NCBI GenBank assembly: GCA_016713675.1
Contig: JADJOS010000001.1
Span: 2,418,001 to 2,482,000, forward strand
Direction of reading: 5' to 3'
Length of the DNA: 64,000 nucleotides
From: Acidobacteriota bacterium
GTDB taxonomy: Bacteria > Acidobacteriota > Blastocatellia > Pyrinomonadales > Pyrinomonadaceae
The notes beneath the pieces are model-generated. The model searched no databases. It was not told the DNA's origin and saw nothing but the letters and a program-made list of their open reading frames with translations. This document shows, one piece after another, positions 25,656 through 34,254 of this stretch. Both the position numbers and the translations under genes were made by a program. The number at the start of each line of letters is the position of its first letter. Within the stretch, counting starts at the first letter, position 1.

Positions 25656-26903
25656 ATGAAATATCGCGTTGGGTTAGGTGTGACGGGCGGGATCGCGGCT
25701 TATAAGGCGGTGGAGGTTTTGCGCGCACTTCAGAAGGCGGGGTGCGAGGTGTCGGTTGCGATGACGCGGCATGCGACGGAGTTTGTGCAGCCGCTGACGT
25801 TTAGGGCTTTGACGGACGCTCATGTGATCGTTGACGATTACGATCCGGCGAATCCCGATCCGATCGCGCATATCAATTTTTCGCAGGAGATCGACCTGCT
25901 GCTGATCGTTCCGGCGACCGCCAATATCATCGGCAAATTTGCCAACGGCGTGGCAGACGATTTTCTGTCCTCGACATATCTCGCCTCGAACGCCCCGGTA
26001 ATGATCGCTCCGGCGATGAATACCACAATGTGGAACCAGCCGGCGACCCAGCGAAATGTCGAGCAGCTGCGAAAGGACGGCGTGCATTTTGTGGAACCTG
26101 CGTCGGGGGAATTGGCGTGTAAGACTGTGGGGACGGGGAAACTCGAAGATGTTAAGAATATAGTAAGCCAGGCTCTTCTGCTTTTAGAAGGGGAGAAGGG
26201 GAGAAGAGGAGAAGGGGAGACAAAAACCGAAGACCAAAGACCGAAGACCGAAGACCTAACAAACGAGAGGATATTGATCACCGTCGGCGGGACTCGCGAG
26301 GCGATCGATCCGGTTCGGTTTATTTCTAATCATTCGTCGGGGAAGATGGGCTTTGCCGTTGCTGAGGCGGCGGCGGCGCGTGGGGCTGAGGTGACGGTGG
26401 TTGCCGGGATGACGACGGTCGAACCGCCTGCGAACGTTAAGGTTTTACGCGGTGTTTCGGCGGAAGAGATGCACACGGCGGTGATGGGCGAGCTCGAAGG
26501 CTCGACCGTTTTTATAGGTGCTGCGGCGGTTGCGGATTACGCCCCTGCAAATGCGGCGGACGCTAAGATCAAGAAAGAAGGCCGCGACACGATGACGCTG
26601 GAATTAAAAAAGACGCCTGATATTCTCGCCGGTGTTTCGCAAAAACGGCATGACGGGCTGCTGGTCGTCGGCTTTGCGGCCGAGACAAACGACGTCATCG
26701 GCTATGCGCGTTCGAAGATGGAAAAAAAGGGACTCGACATGGTCGTTGCCAATGACATCACCGCGAAAGGTGCGGGTTTTAACACCGACACGAATATCGC
26801 GACGATCATCACGCGTTCCGGCGAGACCGAATTGCCGCTAATGTCCAAACGCGATATGGCGGATCGGATATTGGATGAGGTCTTGTTATTGCGGAATAAT
26901 TGA
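25656..26903 (+). CDS. coaBC: CoaBC: phosphopantothenoylcysteine decarboxylase/synthetase
   Basis: The bifunctional coenzyme A enzyme joins cysteine to 4'-phosphopantothenate (CoaB) and decarboxylates the product (CoaC). The flavoprotein half has GVTGGIAAYKAVEVLRALQ, and the PAMNTTMW motif holds the substrate-clamp Asn. The CoaB half opens ERILITVGGTREAIDPVRFISN. The ATG at 25656 was chosen; the frame upstream carries the repeat arm. The linker between the halves, residues about 179-203, is an inserted GEKGRRGEGE / RPKTED repeat (26188-26260). Confidence 0.95.
   Translation: MKYRVGLGVTGGIAAYKAVEVLRALQKAGCEVSVAMTRHATEFVQPLTFRALTDAHVIVDDYDPANPDPIAHINFSQEIDLLLIVPATANIIGKFANGVADDFLSSTYLASNAPVMIAPAMNTTMWNQPATQRNVEQLRKDGVHFVEPASGELACKTVGTGKLEDVKNIVSQALLLLEGEKGRRGEGETKTEDQRPKTEDLTNERILITVGGTREAIDPVRFISNHSSGKMGFAVAEAAAARGAEVTVVAGMTTVEPPANVKVLRGVSAEEMHTAVMGELEGSTVFIGAAAVADYAPANAADAKIKKEGRDTMTLELKKTPDILAGVSQKRHDGLLVVGFAAETNDVIGYARSKMEKKGLDMVVANDITAKGAGFNTDTNIATIITRSGETELPLMSKRDMADRILDEVLLLRNN
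26188..26260. repeat. in-frame GGGAGAAG and CGAAGAC repeats in coaBC
   Basis: Tandem GGGGAGAAG units are followed by repeated GACCGAAGACC units. They encode a charged linker exactly between CoaC and CoaB. The first half is the same repeat type as in pcrA. Confidence 0.85.
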
Positions 26904-27005
26904 ACGCGGATTTAGCGGATCAGGCGGATAAAGACGGATCAGAAATTAAGAAATATTTGGGGATTTATCTGCTCCCATCCGCCGGATCCGTTCGATCCGC
27001 GTTCA
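26901..27005. repeat. long inverted repeat between coaBC and UDG
   Basis: Outer arms TGAACGCGGAT (26901-26911) and ATCCGCGTTCA (26995-27005) are exact. Inner parts (GCGGATCAGGCGGAT against ATCCGCCGGATCCG) pair loosely. It resembles a whole-gap hairpin element. Confidence 0.85.
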
Positions 27006-27028
27006 AAAATTAACTGAATAAGTAATAA

Positions 27029-28060
27029 ATGCCGAATTCTGAATTGAACAACCTTATCGCAGACGTGCGTGAGCAAGTGCTTTATTTGCGCGAACTGGGC
27101 GTTGAGGCGATGGATGTTGAGCTTTCCGACGTTGGGTCGATCTCAGATTCCGGCGTCATCAAACCGCCAGTGCCGGTTCAAAACCAGCCAGGCGTAAGAT
27201 CTGAAATTCCGAAGGTCGAGATCCCGAATATTCAATCGACCAAGCCCGCGGAACCGAGTGTGCCGGGGCAATCCAGGCTGGCTTCGCTGCCATCGCTGGC
27301 GAGTTTGTCGAAGAAGCCGCAGACCGTGACGCCGCCGGTTGTCGCGAAGAAACCTGAGTCGGCGGCAGAGGTAATTAATAATGAACCGGCGACCGAAGCA
27401 GTAAGCGGATCGAATACTGTGCCTGCTGCAGAGATAATTGTGACAGAACAACCAACCAAATTAGCCGCGGTGGTCGCGTCCGTATTGCCCGAGCCGACCG
27501 AAACGATCGAACAAATTAGGGCTGGGATCGGGCCGGATTGTACGCGGTGTAAGCTCGCGACCCTTGGGCGTTCTAAAGTGGTCAATAGCACGGGCAATTT
27601 CAATGCGGATCTGATGTTCGTCGGCGAAGCTCCGGGGGCGGATGAGGATGAGCAAGGGTTTCCGTTCGTTGGGCGTGCGGGGCAATTGCTGACGGATATT
27701 ATCGAAAAGGGCCTGCAAATTCCGCGGAAAGATGTATTTATCGGCAACATCAACCGCTGCCGTCCGCCGGGCAATCGGGCTCCGGAAGCGGACGAGACCA
27801 TTGCATGCAAACCCTTTCTAAAACGCGAGATCGCTGTGGTTCGGCCCAAGGTGATCGTTGTTCTCGGCGCGACCGCTGCACAGAATTTGCTTGAGACCAA
27901 GGTGCCGATCGGCAAGCTTCGGGGGCATTTTCACGACTATCTTGGCACTAAGGTGATGCCGACGTTTCATCCGGCATATCTGCTCCGCGACCCGCACAAG
28001 AAGCGTGAGGTTTGGGAAGATATGAAGATGGTTCGCGACTACCTCGCGTCGTCGAAATAA
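27029..28060 (+). CDS. uracil-DNA glycosylase, family 4 (4Fe-4S)
   Basis: It removes uracil from DNA to start base-excision repair. The C-terminal 180 residues carry the family core: CTRCKLA with the first two cluster Cys, MFVGEAPGADEDEQGFPFVGRAG at the active site, and GNINRCRPPGNRAPEADE with the third Cys and IACKPF with the fourth (listed as separate motifs). The His motif is FHPAYLLRDP. The first 160 residues form a Pro/Glu/Val-rich, probably unstructured extension not found in the minimal enzymes. Confidence 0.9.
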   Translation: MPNSELNNLIADVREQVLYLRELGVEAMDVELSDVGSISDSGVIKPPVPVQNQPGVRSEIPKVEIPNIQSTKPAEPSVPGQSRLASLPSLASLSKKPQTVTPPVVAKKPESAAEVINNEPATEAVSGSNTVPAAEIIVTEQPTKLAAVVASVLPEPTETIEQIRAGIGPDCTRCKLATLGRSKVVNSTGNFNADLMFVGEAPGADEDEQGFPFVGRAGQLLTDIIEKGLQIPRKDVFIGNINRCRPPGNRAPEADETIACKPFLKREIAVVRPKVIVVLGATAAQNLLETKVPIGKLRGHFHDYLGTKVMPTFHPAYLLRDPHKKREVWEDMKMVRDYLASSK

Positions 28061-28147
28061 ATTACCGTTCGCTGAATCCAACTCGCGTTTTTGCTCGAAA
28101 AATACTATAACAACAGCAAATTGTATCTTTGGCTTTCGTTTTCGAGC

Positions 28148-29032
28148 ATGAAACACATTTCCGAAAATTCAGACATGATCCGCCGCGGACTCGTTGAGTG
28201 CCGGGCGATAACGCGTCGTTACGGGACGAGTTTCTATTTTGCGACGCAGTTCTTTCCGAGGGAGACACGTGACGGGATCTATGCGATCTACGCTTTCGCG
28301 CGTATTCCGGACGAGATCGTTGACGACCCGGGCAATTCAACGAGGCACGAGCGTGTGCAGCAACTCGAAGCCTGGCGGCAAACCTGGCTTGAGGCAATGC
28401 GGACGGGAACATCGGACGATCCGGTGATGGCGGCGATCGTGTATTCGTTCAACAAATACGGCATCGATGTTGAAACGGGCGAGGCGTTTCTCAAGTCGAT
28501 GTTCATGGACGAGGACAAAAAATCTTACGCAAATTACGCCGAACTCGAAGAATATATGTACGGCTCGGCCGGCGTGATCGGGCTGATGGTGACGCGGATC
28601 GTCGGTTTTTCGACGCCGGATGCGTTTCCGCATGCGATAAAATTGGGTTACGCGTTCCAATTGACAAATTTCCTCCGCGACATCCGCGAAGATTTTGACG
28701 AACTCGGCCGCGTTTACATGCCCGAGGACGAACTCGCACGTTTTGGCCTCGAGCCGGTCGATCTGCGGCGGAAAGTGTATGACCAGCGGTTCGTCGATTT
28801 TATGAAGTTCCAGATCGAGCGAAACAAACAGGTCTATCGGGAGGCTTTTCCGGGCATTAAACTGCTCCATTGGCGAGGCCGTCTGGCGGTCAAGATCTCG
28901 TATGTGCTTTACAAGGCCATCTTAGGCGAGATCGAGCGTGCGGATTACAATGTCTATCGTGAGCGTGTGCGGACGGGTTTTCGTCAGAAGGTAAGGTTAT
29001 CGCTGCTGGCTCTGGCGGGTGTTTACGAGTAG
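28148..29032 (+). CDS. crtB: phytoene synthase
   Basis: It joins two geranylgeranyl diphosphates into the C40 phytoene. The 294-residue protein has both Asp-rich sites, FARIPDEIVDDPGN and LTNFLRDIREDFDELGR, and the YGTSFYFATQFFP start. The ATG at 28148 (MKHISENSDM) was preferred to a start 57 bases upstream because of family length. crtI follows after a repeat-filled 108-base gap, so this is the first step of the local carotenoid pathway. Confidence 0.93.
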   Translation: MKHISENSDMIRRGLVECRAITRRYGTSFYFATQFFPRETRDGIYAIYAFARIPDEIVDDPGNSTRHERVQQLEAWRQTWLEAMRTGTSDDPVMAAIVYSFNKYGIDVETGEAFLKSMFMDEDKKSYANYAELEEYMYGSAGVIGLMVTRIVGFSTPDAFPHAIKLGYAFQLTNFLRDIREDFDELGRVYMPEDELARFGLEPVDLRRKVYDQRFVDFMKFQIERNKQVYREAFPGIKLLHWRGRLAVKISYVLYKAILGEIERADYNVYRERVRTGFRQKVRLSLLALAGVYE

Positions 29033-29055
29033 TTTGGAGCTAGAGAAGAATTCAA

Positions 29056-29134
29056 ACAGGATACACAGGATGGGCAGGATAAAGGGTTGATTGGCATCAA
29101 CCTCTTTTCATCCTGATCATCCTGTTCATCCTGT
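29056..29134. repeat. ATCCTGT hairpin repeat in the crtI leader
   Basis: ACAGGATACACAGGATGGGC faces a right arm built from three ATCCTG words (29110-29134). The right arm ends 6 bases before the crtI ATG and takes the place of a normal Shine-Dalgarno. Confidence 0.85.
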
Positions 29135-29140
29135 AAATTT

Positions 29141-30646
29141 ATGCCGAGACAGAAAGTAATTATCATCGGAGCAGGGATCGGCGGGCTGGGAACGGCCGGC
29201 CTTTTTGCTAAAAAGGGCTATGACGTCACGGTCTTTGAGAAGAACGAAAATCTCGGTGGACGCGCAAATATCTTTGAATCGGGCGGTTTCAAATTCGACA
29301 TGGGCCCGTCGTGGTACCTCGCTCCTGATCTGTTCGAACATTTCTTCAACCTCATGGGTGAACGCGTCGAAGATCATCTCGATCTCAAACGGCTCGGCCC
29401 TTCATACCGGATCTTCTTTCGCAAAGATTCGGACCGGCTCGATATACATTCAGACATTGAGATCGACGCCGCGACATTTGAGGCGATCGAGCCCGGTGCG
29501 GGCGAGAAATTGCGTCAGTATCTTGCTCAGTCCGAATATCAATATGAGGTCGCGACGCAGCATTTCATGTATAAGAATTACGACACGATATTCGATTTTC
29601 TGAATAAACGTGTCGCGACCGAAGGCCAAAAGCTGTCCGTCTTTTCGAAGATGCACACGTTCGTGTCGCGGTTCTTCAAATCGCAAAAGCTGCGGCAGGT
29701 AATGGAATACACGATGGTCTTTCTCGGCACATCGCCGTACGAAGCACCGGCATTGTACAACCTGATGTCGCACATGGATTTTAACCAGGGCGTGTTTTAT
29801 CCGCAGGGCGGCTTCTATGGGCTGATCAAGGCACTAGCGAATATGGCGGAAAAGAACGGTGCGAAGCTGTACGCGAATTCGCCGGTCGCCGAGATCCTGG
29901 TCGAGAATGGCGTCGCGAAAGGCGTGAGGCTCGAAAATGGCGAGGTCCATGATGCAGACATCGTTATCTCGAACGCTGATATGGCGTTCACCGAGATGAA
30001 AATGCTCGCTCCGAAGTGGCAGACGCACAAGGAACGCTACTGGAACAAACGCGTGATGGCGCCGTCAGCATTCATTATGTATCTCGGTGTCAGTGAAAAA
30101 CTTCCGAGCCTGGTGCATCACAATTTGCTGTTCAGCGAGGATTGGCGGAAGAATTTCGACGATATATACAAACATCCTAACCTGCCGCAGGAACCGTCGC
30201 TTTACGTTTGTGCACCGAGCGTGACCGACCCGAGCGTTGCTCCTGAGGGCAAAGAGAATCTGTTCGTGCTGGTGCCGATCGCGTCCGATCTAACGATCAC
30301 CGAACTTGAAAAAGAAGCTTATGCCGATCGCGTCTTGTCGCTGATGGAAACGGAGATGAACCTGCCAAACCTGCGGGAAAAACTCGAATACGAGCGAATT
30401 TACACGGTCGAAAATTTTTCTGCTGACTATAACGCATTCAAAGGCTCAGCGCTAGGTTTAGCTCACAATCTAATGCAGACCGCGATCTTTCGTCCGAAGA
30501 ACTACTCGAAGAAAGTGAAAGGCTTGTATTACGTCGGTGCCGGAGTTAATCCGGGCATTGGAACTCAGATCTGTCTGATCTCGGCGGAACTGGCGTTCAA
30601 GCGTGTTCACGGCATAAGATCGGCCGGGCCGATGGAGAGTTTGTGA
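29141..30646 (+). CDS. crtI: phytoene desaturase-family protein (CrtI or CrtD-like)
   Basis: The FAD-dependent 501-residue enzyme has the Rossmann motif VIIIGAGIGGLGTAGLFAKK at residues 5-24 and the ENLGGRANIFESGGFKFDMGPSW start of the amine-oxidase-like fold in two visible parts. The C-terminus reads YYVGAGVNPGIGTQICLI. This family makes lycopene from phytoene, or, as CrtD, desaturates the 3,4 position of C50 carotenoids. With only one copy here the number of steps it performs is uncertain. No clear Shine-Dalgarno is seen. Confidence 0.9.
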   Translation: MPRQKVIIIGAGIGGLGTAGLFAKKGYDVTVFEKNENLGGRANIFESGGFKFDMGPSWYLAPDLFEHFFNLMGERVEDHLDLKRLGPSYRIFFRKDSDRLDIHSDIEIDAATFEAIEPGAGEKLRQYLAQSEYQYEVATQHFMYKNYDTIFDFLNKRVATEGQKLSVFSKMHTFVSRFFKSQKLRQVMEYTMVFLGTSPYEAPALYNLMSHMDFNQGVFYPQGGFYGLIKALANMAEKNGAKLYANSPVAEILVENGVAKGVRLENGEVHDADIVISNADMAFTEMKMLAPKWQTHKERYWNKRVMAPSAFIMYLGVSEKLPSLVHHNLLFSEDWRKNFDDIYKHPNLPQEPSLYVCAPSVTDPSVAPEGKENLFVLVPIASDLTITELEKEAYADRVLSLMETEMNLPNLREKLEYERIYTVENFSADYNAFKGSALGLAHNLMQTAIFRPKNYSKKVKGLYYVGAGVNPGIGTQICLISAELAFKRVHGIRSAGPMESL

Positions 30647-30652
30647 TCTACA

Positions 30653-31531
30653 CTATGGGCCGGGATGGCAGGGCATGAAAAAGCACAAGTAGAATTTCGA
30701 AATCGCTAAATACCAAAAGATCGCGAAGCCAACACCCGCATTGACCAAAGGAAAGCGGCGGTAGATGCCAAATACGGAATCTTTGTCTTTGCTTATCATT
30801 GAAACCAGCATAATTCCGACATACAAGAGGCCGATCCAGATCACGCTTTTGCCGAGGTATTGATAAGTTAGGATCGCAGAGCCGATGTAGGCGGCGAGGC
30901 AGAACAGATGCGTACCTGTCGAGCCGAGAACGGTCGCGATGGTCGACAATTTAGCTTCGCGGTCGGCATCGATGTCGGGAATTGCAGAATATGCATGCAT
31001 TGCGGCCGTCCAAAGGCCGCCGGCGAAGAATACGGCATTAGGCGGTTGATCGCCGGTCAGCATCGCAAACGCAAAAACTCCGGGCATGATATAAAGAACG
31101 TTAAATAATGAATCGAGGAACGGCCAAGCCTTCGCACGTATCGGCGGAGCCGAGTAGAATATTGAATAGAAGAGAAACGCTCCGAAGGCAATGATCGGCT
31201 GTAGACCGAGAGTTGCGGCGATCAAAAGGAAAGGAGCTGTCGTTATGACGATCGCCGCGATCAGCCCGCCGCGGCGTTCGGGAGTGACGAGTGCCTCGTA
31301 GCCTGCTTTCTTTGGATTTAATTTGTCGGTCTCGTAGTCAAAGATGTCGTTGATGCCGTAAATCAGGAGGTTAGCGGGAAACGTGAAAAATAGACCGAAA
31401 ACGAGGATCCGCCAGTCGATCAGTTCTCGTTTGTCAGCGACGGCCGCGATCAGCCCGATCAGATACGGGCCGAAGATATAGATCCAAAATCGCGGACGGC
31501 TGGCCTTTAGTAAAAATCTGAGATCGGGCAT
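30653..31531 (-). CDS. UbiA prenyltransferase, lycopene elongase candidate
   Basis: The 292-residue membrane protein has about eight hydrophobic segments. The Asp motifs NDIFDYETDKLNPKKAG and SAIPDIDADREAKLST are typical of UbiA enzymes. The N-terminus LLKASRPRFWIYIFGPYLIG and the YGINDIFDYETDKLNPKK part resemble the haloarchaeal and actinobacterial lycopene elongases that add C5 units to lycopene. It faces crtI tail to tail, with 6 bases between the ends, and diverges from the CruF-Idi gene. Lycopene elongase is inferred from similarity in memory and gene context. Confidence 0.8.
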   Translation of the reverse strand: MPDLRFLLKASRPRFWIYIFGPYLIGLIAAVADKRELIDWRILVFGLFFTFPANLLIYGINDIFDYETDKLNPKKAGYEALVTPERRGGLIAAIVITTAPFLLIAATLGLQPIIAFGAFLFYSIFYSAPPIRAKAWPFLDSLFNVLYIMPGVFAFAMLTGDQPPNAVFFAGGLWTAAMHAYSAIPDIDADREAKLSTIATVLGSTGTHLFCLAAYIGSAILTYQYLGKSVIWIGLLYVGIMLVSMISKDKDSVFGIYRRFPLVNAGVGFAIFWYLAISKFYLCFFMPCHPGP

Positions 31532-31557
31532 AGTCTGATTATAGCGTAAGAGCGGCG

Positions 31558-31645
31558 GCAAGCCCGCCTTCTTGACCGTCGATGGATACGCCGCTCGAGC
31601 GAGATCAAACTTGTAAGGATCTCACAGTACTGAAGGCGGGCTTGT
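31558..31645. repeat. inverted repeat in the divergent carotenoid promoter gap
   Basis: CAAGCCCGCCTTC (31559-31571) is the exact reverse complement of GAAGGCGGGCTTG (31632-31644). It fills the 129-base gap between the UbiA gene and the fusion gene and may overlap their promoters. Confidence 0.8.
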
Positions 31646-31660
31646 CTCGCACTTCGAACG

Positions 31661-32971
31661 ATGCGAATGATTACGCCGAAGAGAACAAAAGAGATATTGA
31701 TCGCCGCAACGCTGTTGCTTTTGGCAGTGTCGGCCTTTTTCATGGTCAATGTCCCGCTGCCGCCGTGGTCGCATTGGCTGTCAGGGCTCAATGTCGTCCT
31801 GTTCGCAATACCGGCATTTTGGGCGACTCGGCGATGGCTTGGGTGGCGTGACGCTTCGCTTTTATGGGCAATTCTTGGCGTTTACGCATTGTTGATCGAG
31901 ACATTGGCCATCTTCACCGGCTTTCCCTATGGTCATTTCGGCTATTCCGGGCTTTTGGGTGCAAAATTATTTGGTTTGACGCCGTGGACGGTGTTTTTGG
32001 CATGGACCCCCTTGATCATCGGTGCATACGCGGTCTCGCGAACGCTGTTTGGCAACATCGTCGTTCGCGTCCTTGCAACGGCGGCCGTGGCGACGTGCTT
32101 CGACCTCGTGCTCGATCCCGGAGCTGTCAGGCTAGGATTTTGGAAATATGCGGCAAATATCGGATTCTACGGCGTGCCGATATCTAATTTTGTCGGCTGG
32201 CTGATCACCGGTTCGCTGGCCGCTATCGTGATAGAGCTCTTCCTGCGGCGTGCGAAACCATTGCTCCGAGTTCCGGTGCAATTGGCGTCGAGTGCTTTTC
32301 TTATCGTGTTCTTTTGGACCGCTATCGCAGCGTTCGGCGGCATGGTATGGCCGGCCGTTATTGGTCTGGCAATTGTCATTTGGCTGGCAATATATTGGTT
32401 CAAATACCATTATCGCTTCGACGAAATGCTCGTGTATGTCGATGATGCGGGCACGCCGCTGGCAACTGAAGCGAAGCCGCTTGTCCATCATGCCGAAACA
32501 AGACTGCACCTCGCGTTCTCGATATTCCTATTCAATTCCAAAGGAGAACTGCTTCTTCAGCAACGAGCCCTAACCAAGAGAACGTGGCCGGGCGTATGGT
32601 CAAATTCGTGTTGCGGACACGTCATGCTGCATGAAAGGACCGTTGATGCGGCGAAACGGCGTTTGAAATTCGAACTCGGCATCAGCGGAGTCGATCTGAA
32701 ATTGATGCTGCCTGATTTTCGATATCGCGCCGAAAAAGACGGCATTGTCGAAAATGAGATCTGCCCGGTCTTTGTCGGCGTCACCGATAAACTCCCGCGA
32801 CCGAATCCCGACGAGGTCGGGGCGTTGAAATGGGTAGATTGGAGTGAGTTTCGGGCAGACGCGGCATCGCCGGACACGGACATTTCGCCGTGGGCGGTCG
32901 AGGAGGTTGAACTGCTAACGGCTAACGAGGAATTCAAGGCGTTCTTTGGCGAGATCTCGTTGCGGCATTAG
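31661..32971 (+). CDS. CruF-like carotenoid hydratase fused to IPP isomerase
   Basis: The 436-residue single frame joins two families. Residues 1-250 are polytopic and match the CruF/DUF422 group (bisanhydrobacterioruberin or 1',2'-hydratases), with LLIETLAIFTGFPYGHFGYS and FDLVLDPGAVRLGFWKY. Residues about 252-436 match type I Idi: DEMLVYVDDAGTPLAT, LHLAFSIFLFNSKGELLLQQ, the active Cys in NSCCGHV (near 315) and the Glu in ENEICPVF (near 364). The second domain is close to enterobacterial Idi in motif order. No frameshift joins them. I know of no standard annotation for this fusion. Confidence 0.88.
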   Translation: MRMITPKRTKEILIAATLLLLAVSAFFMVNVPLPPWSHWLSGLNVVLFAIPAFWATRRWLGWRDASLLWAILGVYALLIETLAIFTGFPYGHFGYSGLLGAKLFGLTPWTVFLAWTPLIIGAYAVSRTLFGNIVVRVLATAAVATCFDLVLDPGAVRLGFWKYAANIGFYGVPISNFVGWLITGSLAAIVIELFLRRAKPLLRVPVQLASSAFLIVFFWTAIAAFGGMVWPAVIGLAIVIWLAIYWFKYHYRFDEMLVYVDDAGTPLATEAKPLVHHAETRLHLAFSIFLFNSKGELLLQQRALTKRTWPGVWSNSCCGHVMLHERTVDAAKRRLKFELGISGVDLKLMLPDFRYRAEKDGIVENEICPVFVGVTDKLPRPNPDEVGALKWVDWSEFRADAASPDTDISPWAVEEVELLTANEEFKAFFGEISLRH

Positions 32972-33095
32972 TAGATGTCTTAACGACCCGGGAACTTTCC
33001 GGCAAAGCCGCAAAGTAAGCAAAGTCCGCGAAGGGAAACAAGGCCTTATGATAATCTGTTTTGGGTCAACGAATTATGTCGGAGCGTATCAATCG

Positions 33096-34166
33096 ATGAA
33101 GAAAATTATCTCGGTTATCTTGTTGTTCGCATTTACCATTTTTCCGCTCGGCGTTCTTTCGCAGAAAGGAAGTTTTGGCGAGGTCAAGCAGCTGCAATCG
33201 CCGCAGTCGCCGAGGCTCGGGTTCATCATTCACGGCGGAGCGGGCGTGATAACTAAAGGTTCGTTGACGCCGGAAAGGGAAAAAGCGTATCGAGATAAGC
33301 TGGCCGAGGTCGTGCTGGCTGGTTACAAAGCACTGCAATCCGGCAAATCGAGCCTCGATGCGGTAGAACTAGCGATCAGAATGATGGAAGATTCGCCGCT
33401 GTTCAATGCCGGAAAAGGTGCTGTGTTTACGCACGATGGCAAGAATGAGCTTGATTCTTCGATAATGAACGGAAAATCGCTCGCCGCCGGTTCGGCGGCA
33501 GGTTTGCGGCATGTCAAAAACCCGATCACGCTGGCTCGAGCGATCATGGAAAAGTCGCCGCACGTAATGATGACCGGCGACGGTGCCGAGCTGTTCGCGA
33601 AAGAGCAGAAGATCGAGATCGTAGATGAGAAATATTTCTTTACGCAAGACCGTTGGGACGGGCTGCAACGGGTGTTGAAGCAGGAAAAACAAAAGGAATC
33701 GGTCAAGAAACCGGGAACCGTCTCGGAAATGCCTGCTTCGCAGGAGCCGCAAAATCGATTCGGCACCGTCGGAGCGGTCGCACTCGATAAGGACGGCAAT
33801 CTCGCGGCAGGAACTTCGACCGGCGGAATGACGAATAAACGTTACGGACGCGTCGGGGACGCGCCGATCATCGGAGCCGGAACGTATGCGAACAATGATA
33901 CATGCGGCGTTTCGGCGACCGGCTGGGGCGAGTATTTTATACGCTTGGGCGTCGCCCGAGATATCTCGTCAATGATGGAATATCGCGGTTTGCCGGTTCA
34001 GAACGCTGCTGATGCGGTCATCAAAAAAGTTGGGACATTGGGCGGTGACGGAGGCGTTATCGCGATGGACAAATTTGGCAACATGGCGATCTCGTTCAAC
34101 TCCGAAGGCATGTACCGGGCATACATCGACGTGAACGGAAAGCCCGTTGTAGAGATATACAAGTAG
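33096..34166 (+). CDS. secreted isoaspartyl peptidase / type III asparaginase
   Basis: The N-terminal-nucleophile hydrolase cuts isoaspartyl dipeptides or L-asparagine after self-cleavage. Residues 1-24 form a signal peptide (MKKIISVILLFAFTIFPLG). The core has GFIIHGGAGVI, FNAGKGAVF and the nucleophile Thr in FGTVGAVALD near residue 223, followed by STGGMTNKR. The ATG at 33096 was chosen for the signal sequence; the open frame upstream is not protein-like. It probably acts in the periplasm. Confidence 0.9.
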   Translation: MKKIISVILLFAFTIFPLGVLSQKGSFGEVKQLQSPQSPRLGFIIHGGAGVITKGSLTPEREKAYRDKLAEVVLAGYKALQSGKSSLDAVELAIRMMEDSPLFNAGKGAVFTHDGKNELDSSIMNGKSLAAGSAAGLRHVKNPITLARAIMEKSPHVMMTGDGAELFAKEQKIEIVDEKYFFTQDRWDGLQRVLKQEKQKESVKKPGTVSEMPASQEPQNRFGTVGAVALDKDGNLAAGTSTGGMTNKRYGRVGDAPIIGAGTYANNDTCGVSATGWGEYFIRLGVARDISSMMEYRGLPVQNAADAVIKKVGTLGGDGGVIAMDKFGNMAISFNSEGMYRAYIDVNGKPVVEIYK

Positions 34167-34174
34167 CAATTTTC

Positions 34175-34246
34175 AACCGCGAAACATGCGGAAAGGACGA
34201 AATATCAAGATTTCTATTTTTAGCTATTTTCGCGTATTTCGCGGTT
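34175..34246. repeat. inverted repeat between asparaginase gene and cinA
   Basis: AACCGCGAAA (34175-34184) is the exact reverse complement of TTTCGCGGTT (34237-34246). The centre is AT-rich. cinA starts 8 bases later. Confidence 0.8.
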
Positions 34247-34254
34247 AGAATCCT

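Noticed and set aside
31661..32971. Fusion as an assembly artefact of two genes
   Set aside because: The frame is open throughout, the linker fits the natural Idi start and there is no homopolymer at the junction; reads should still confirm it.
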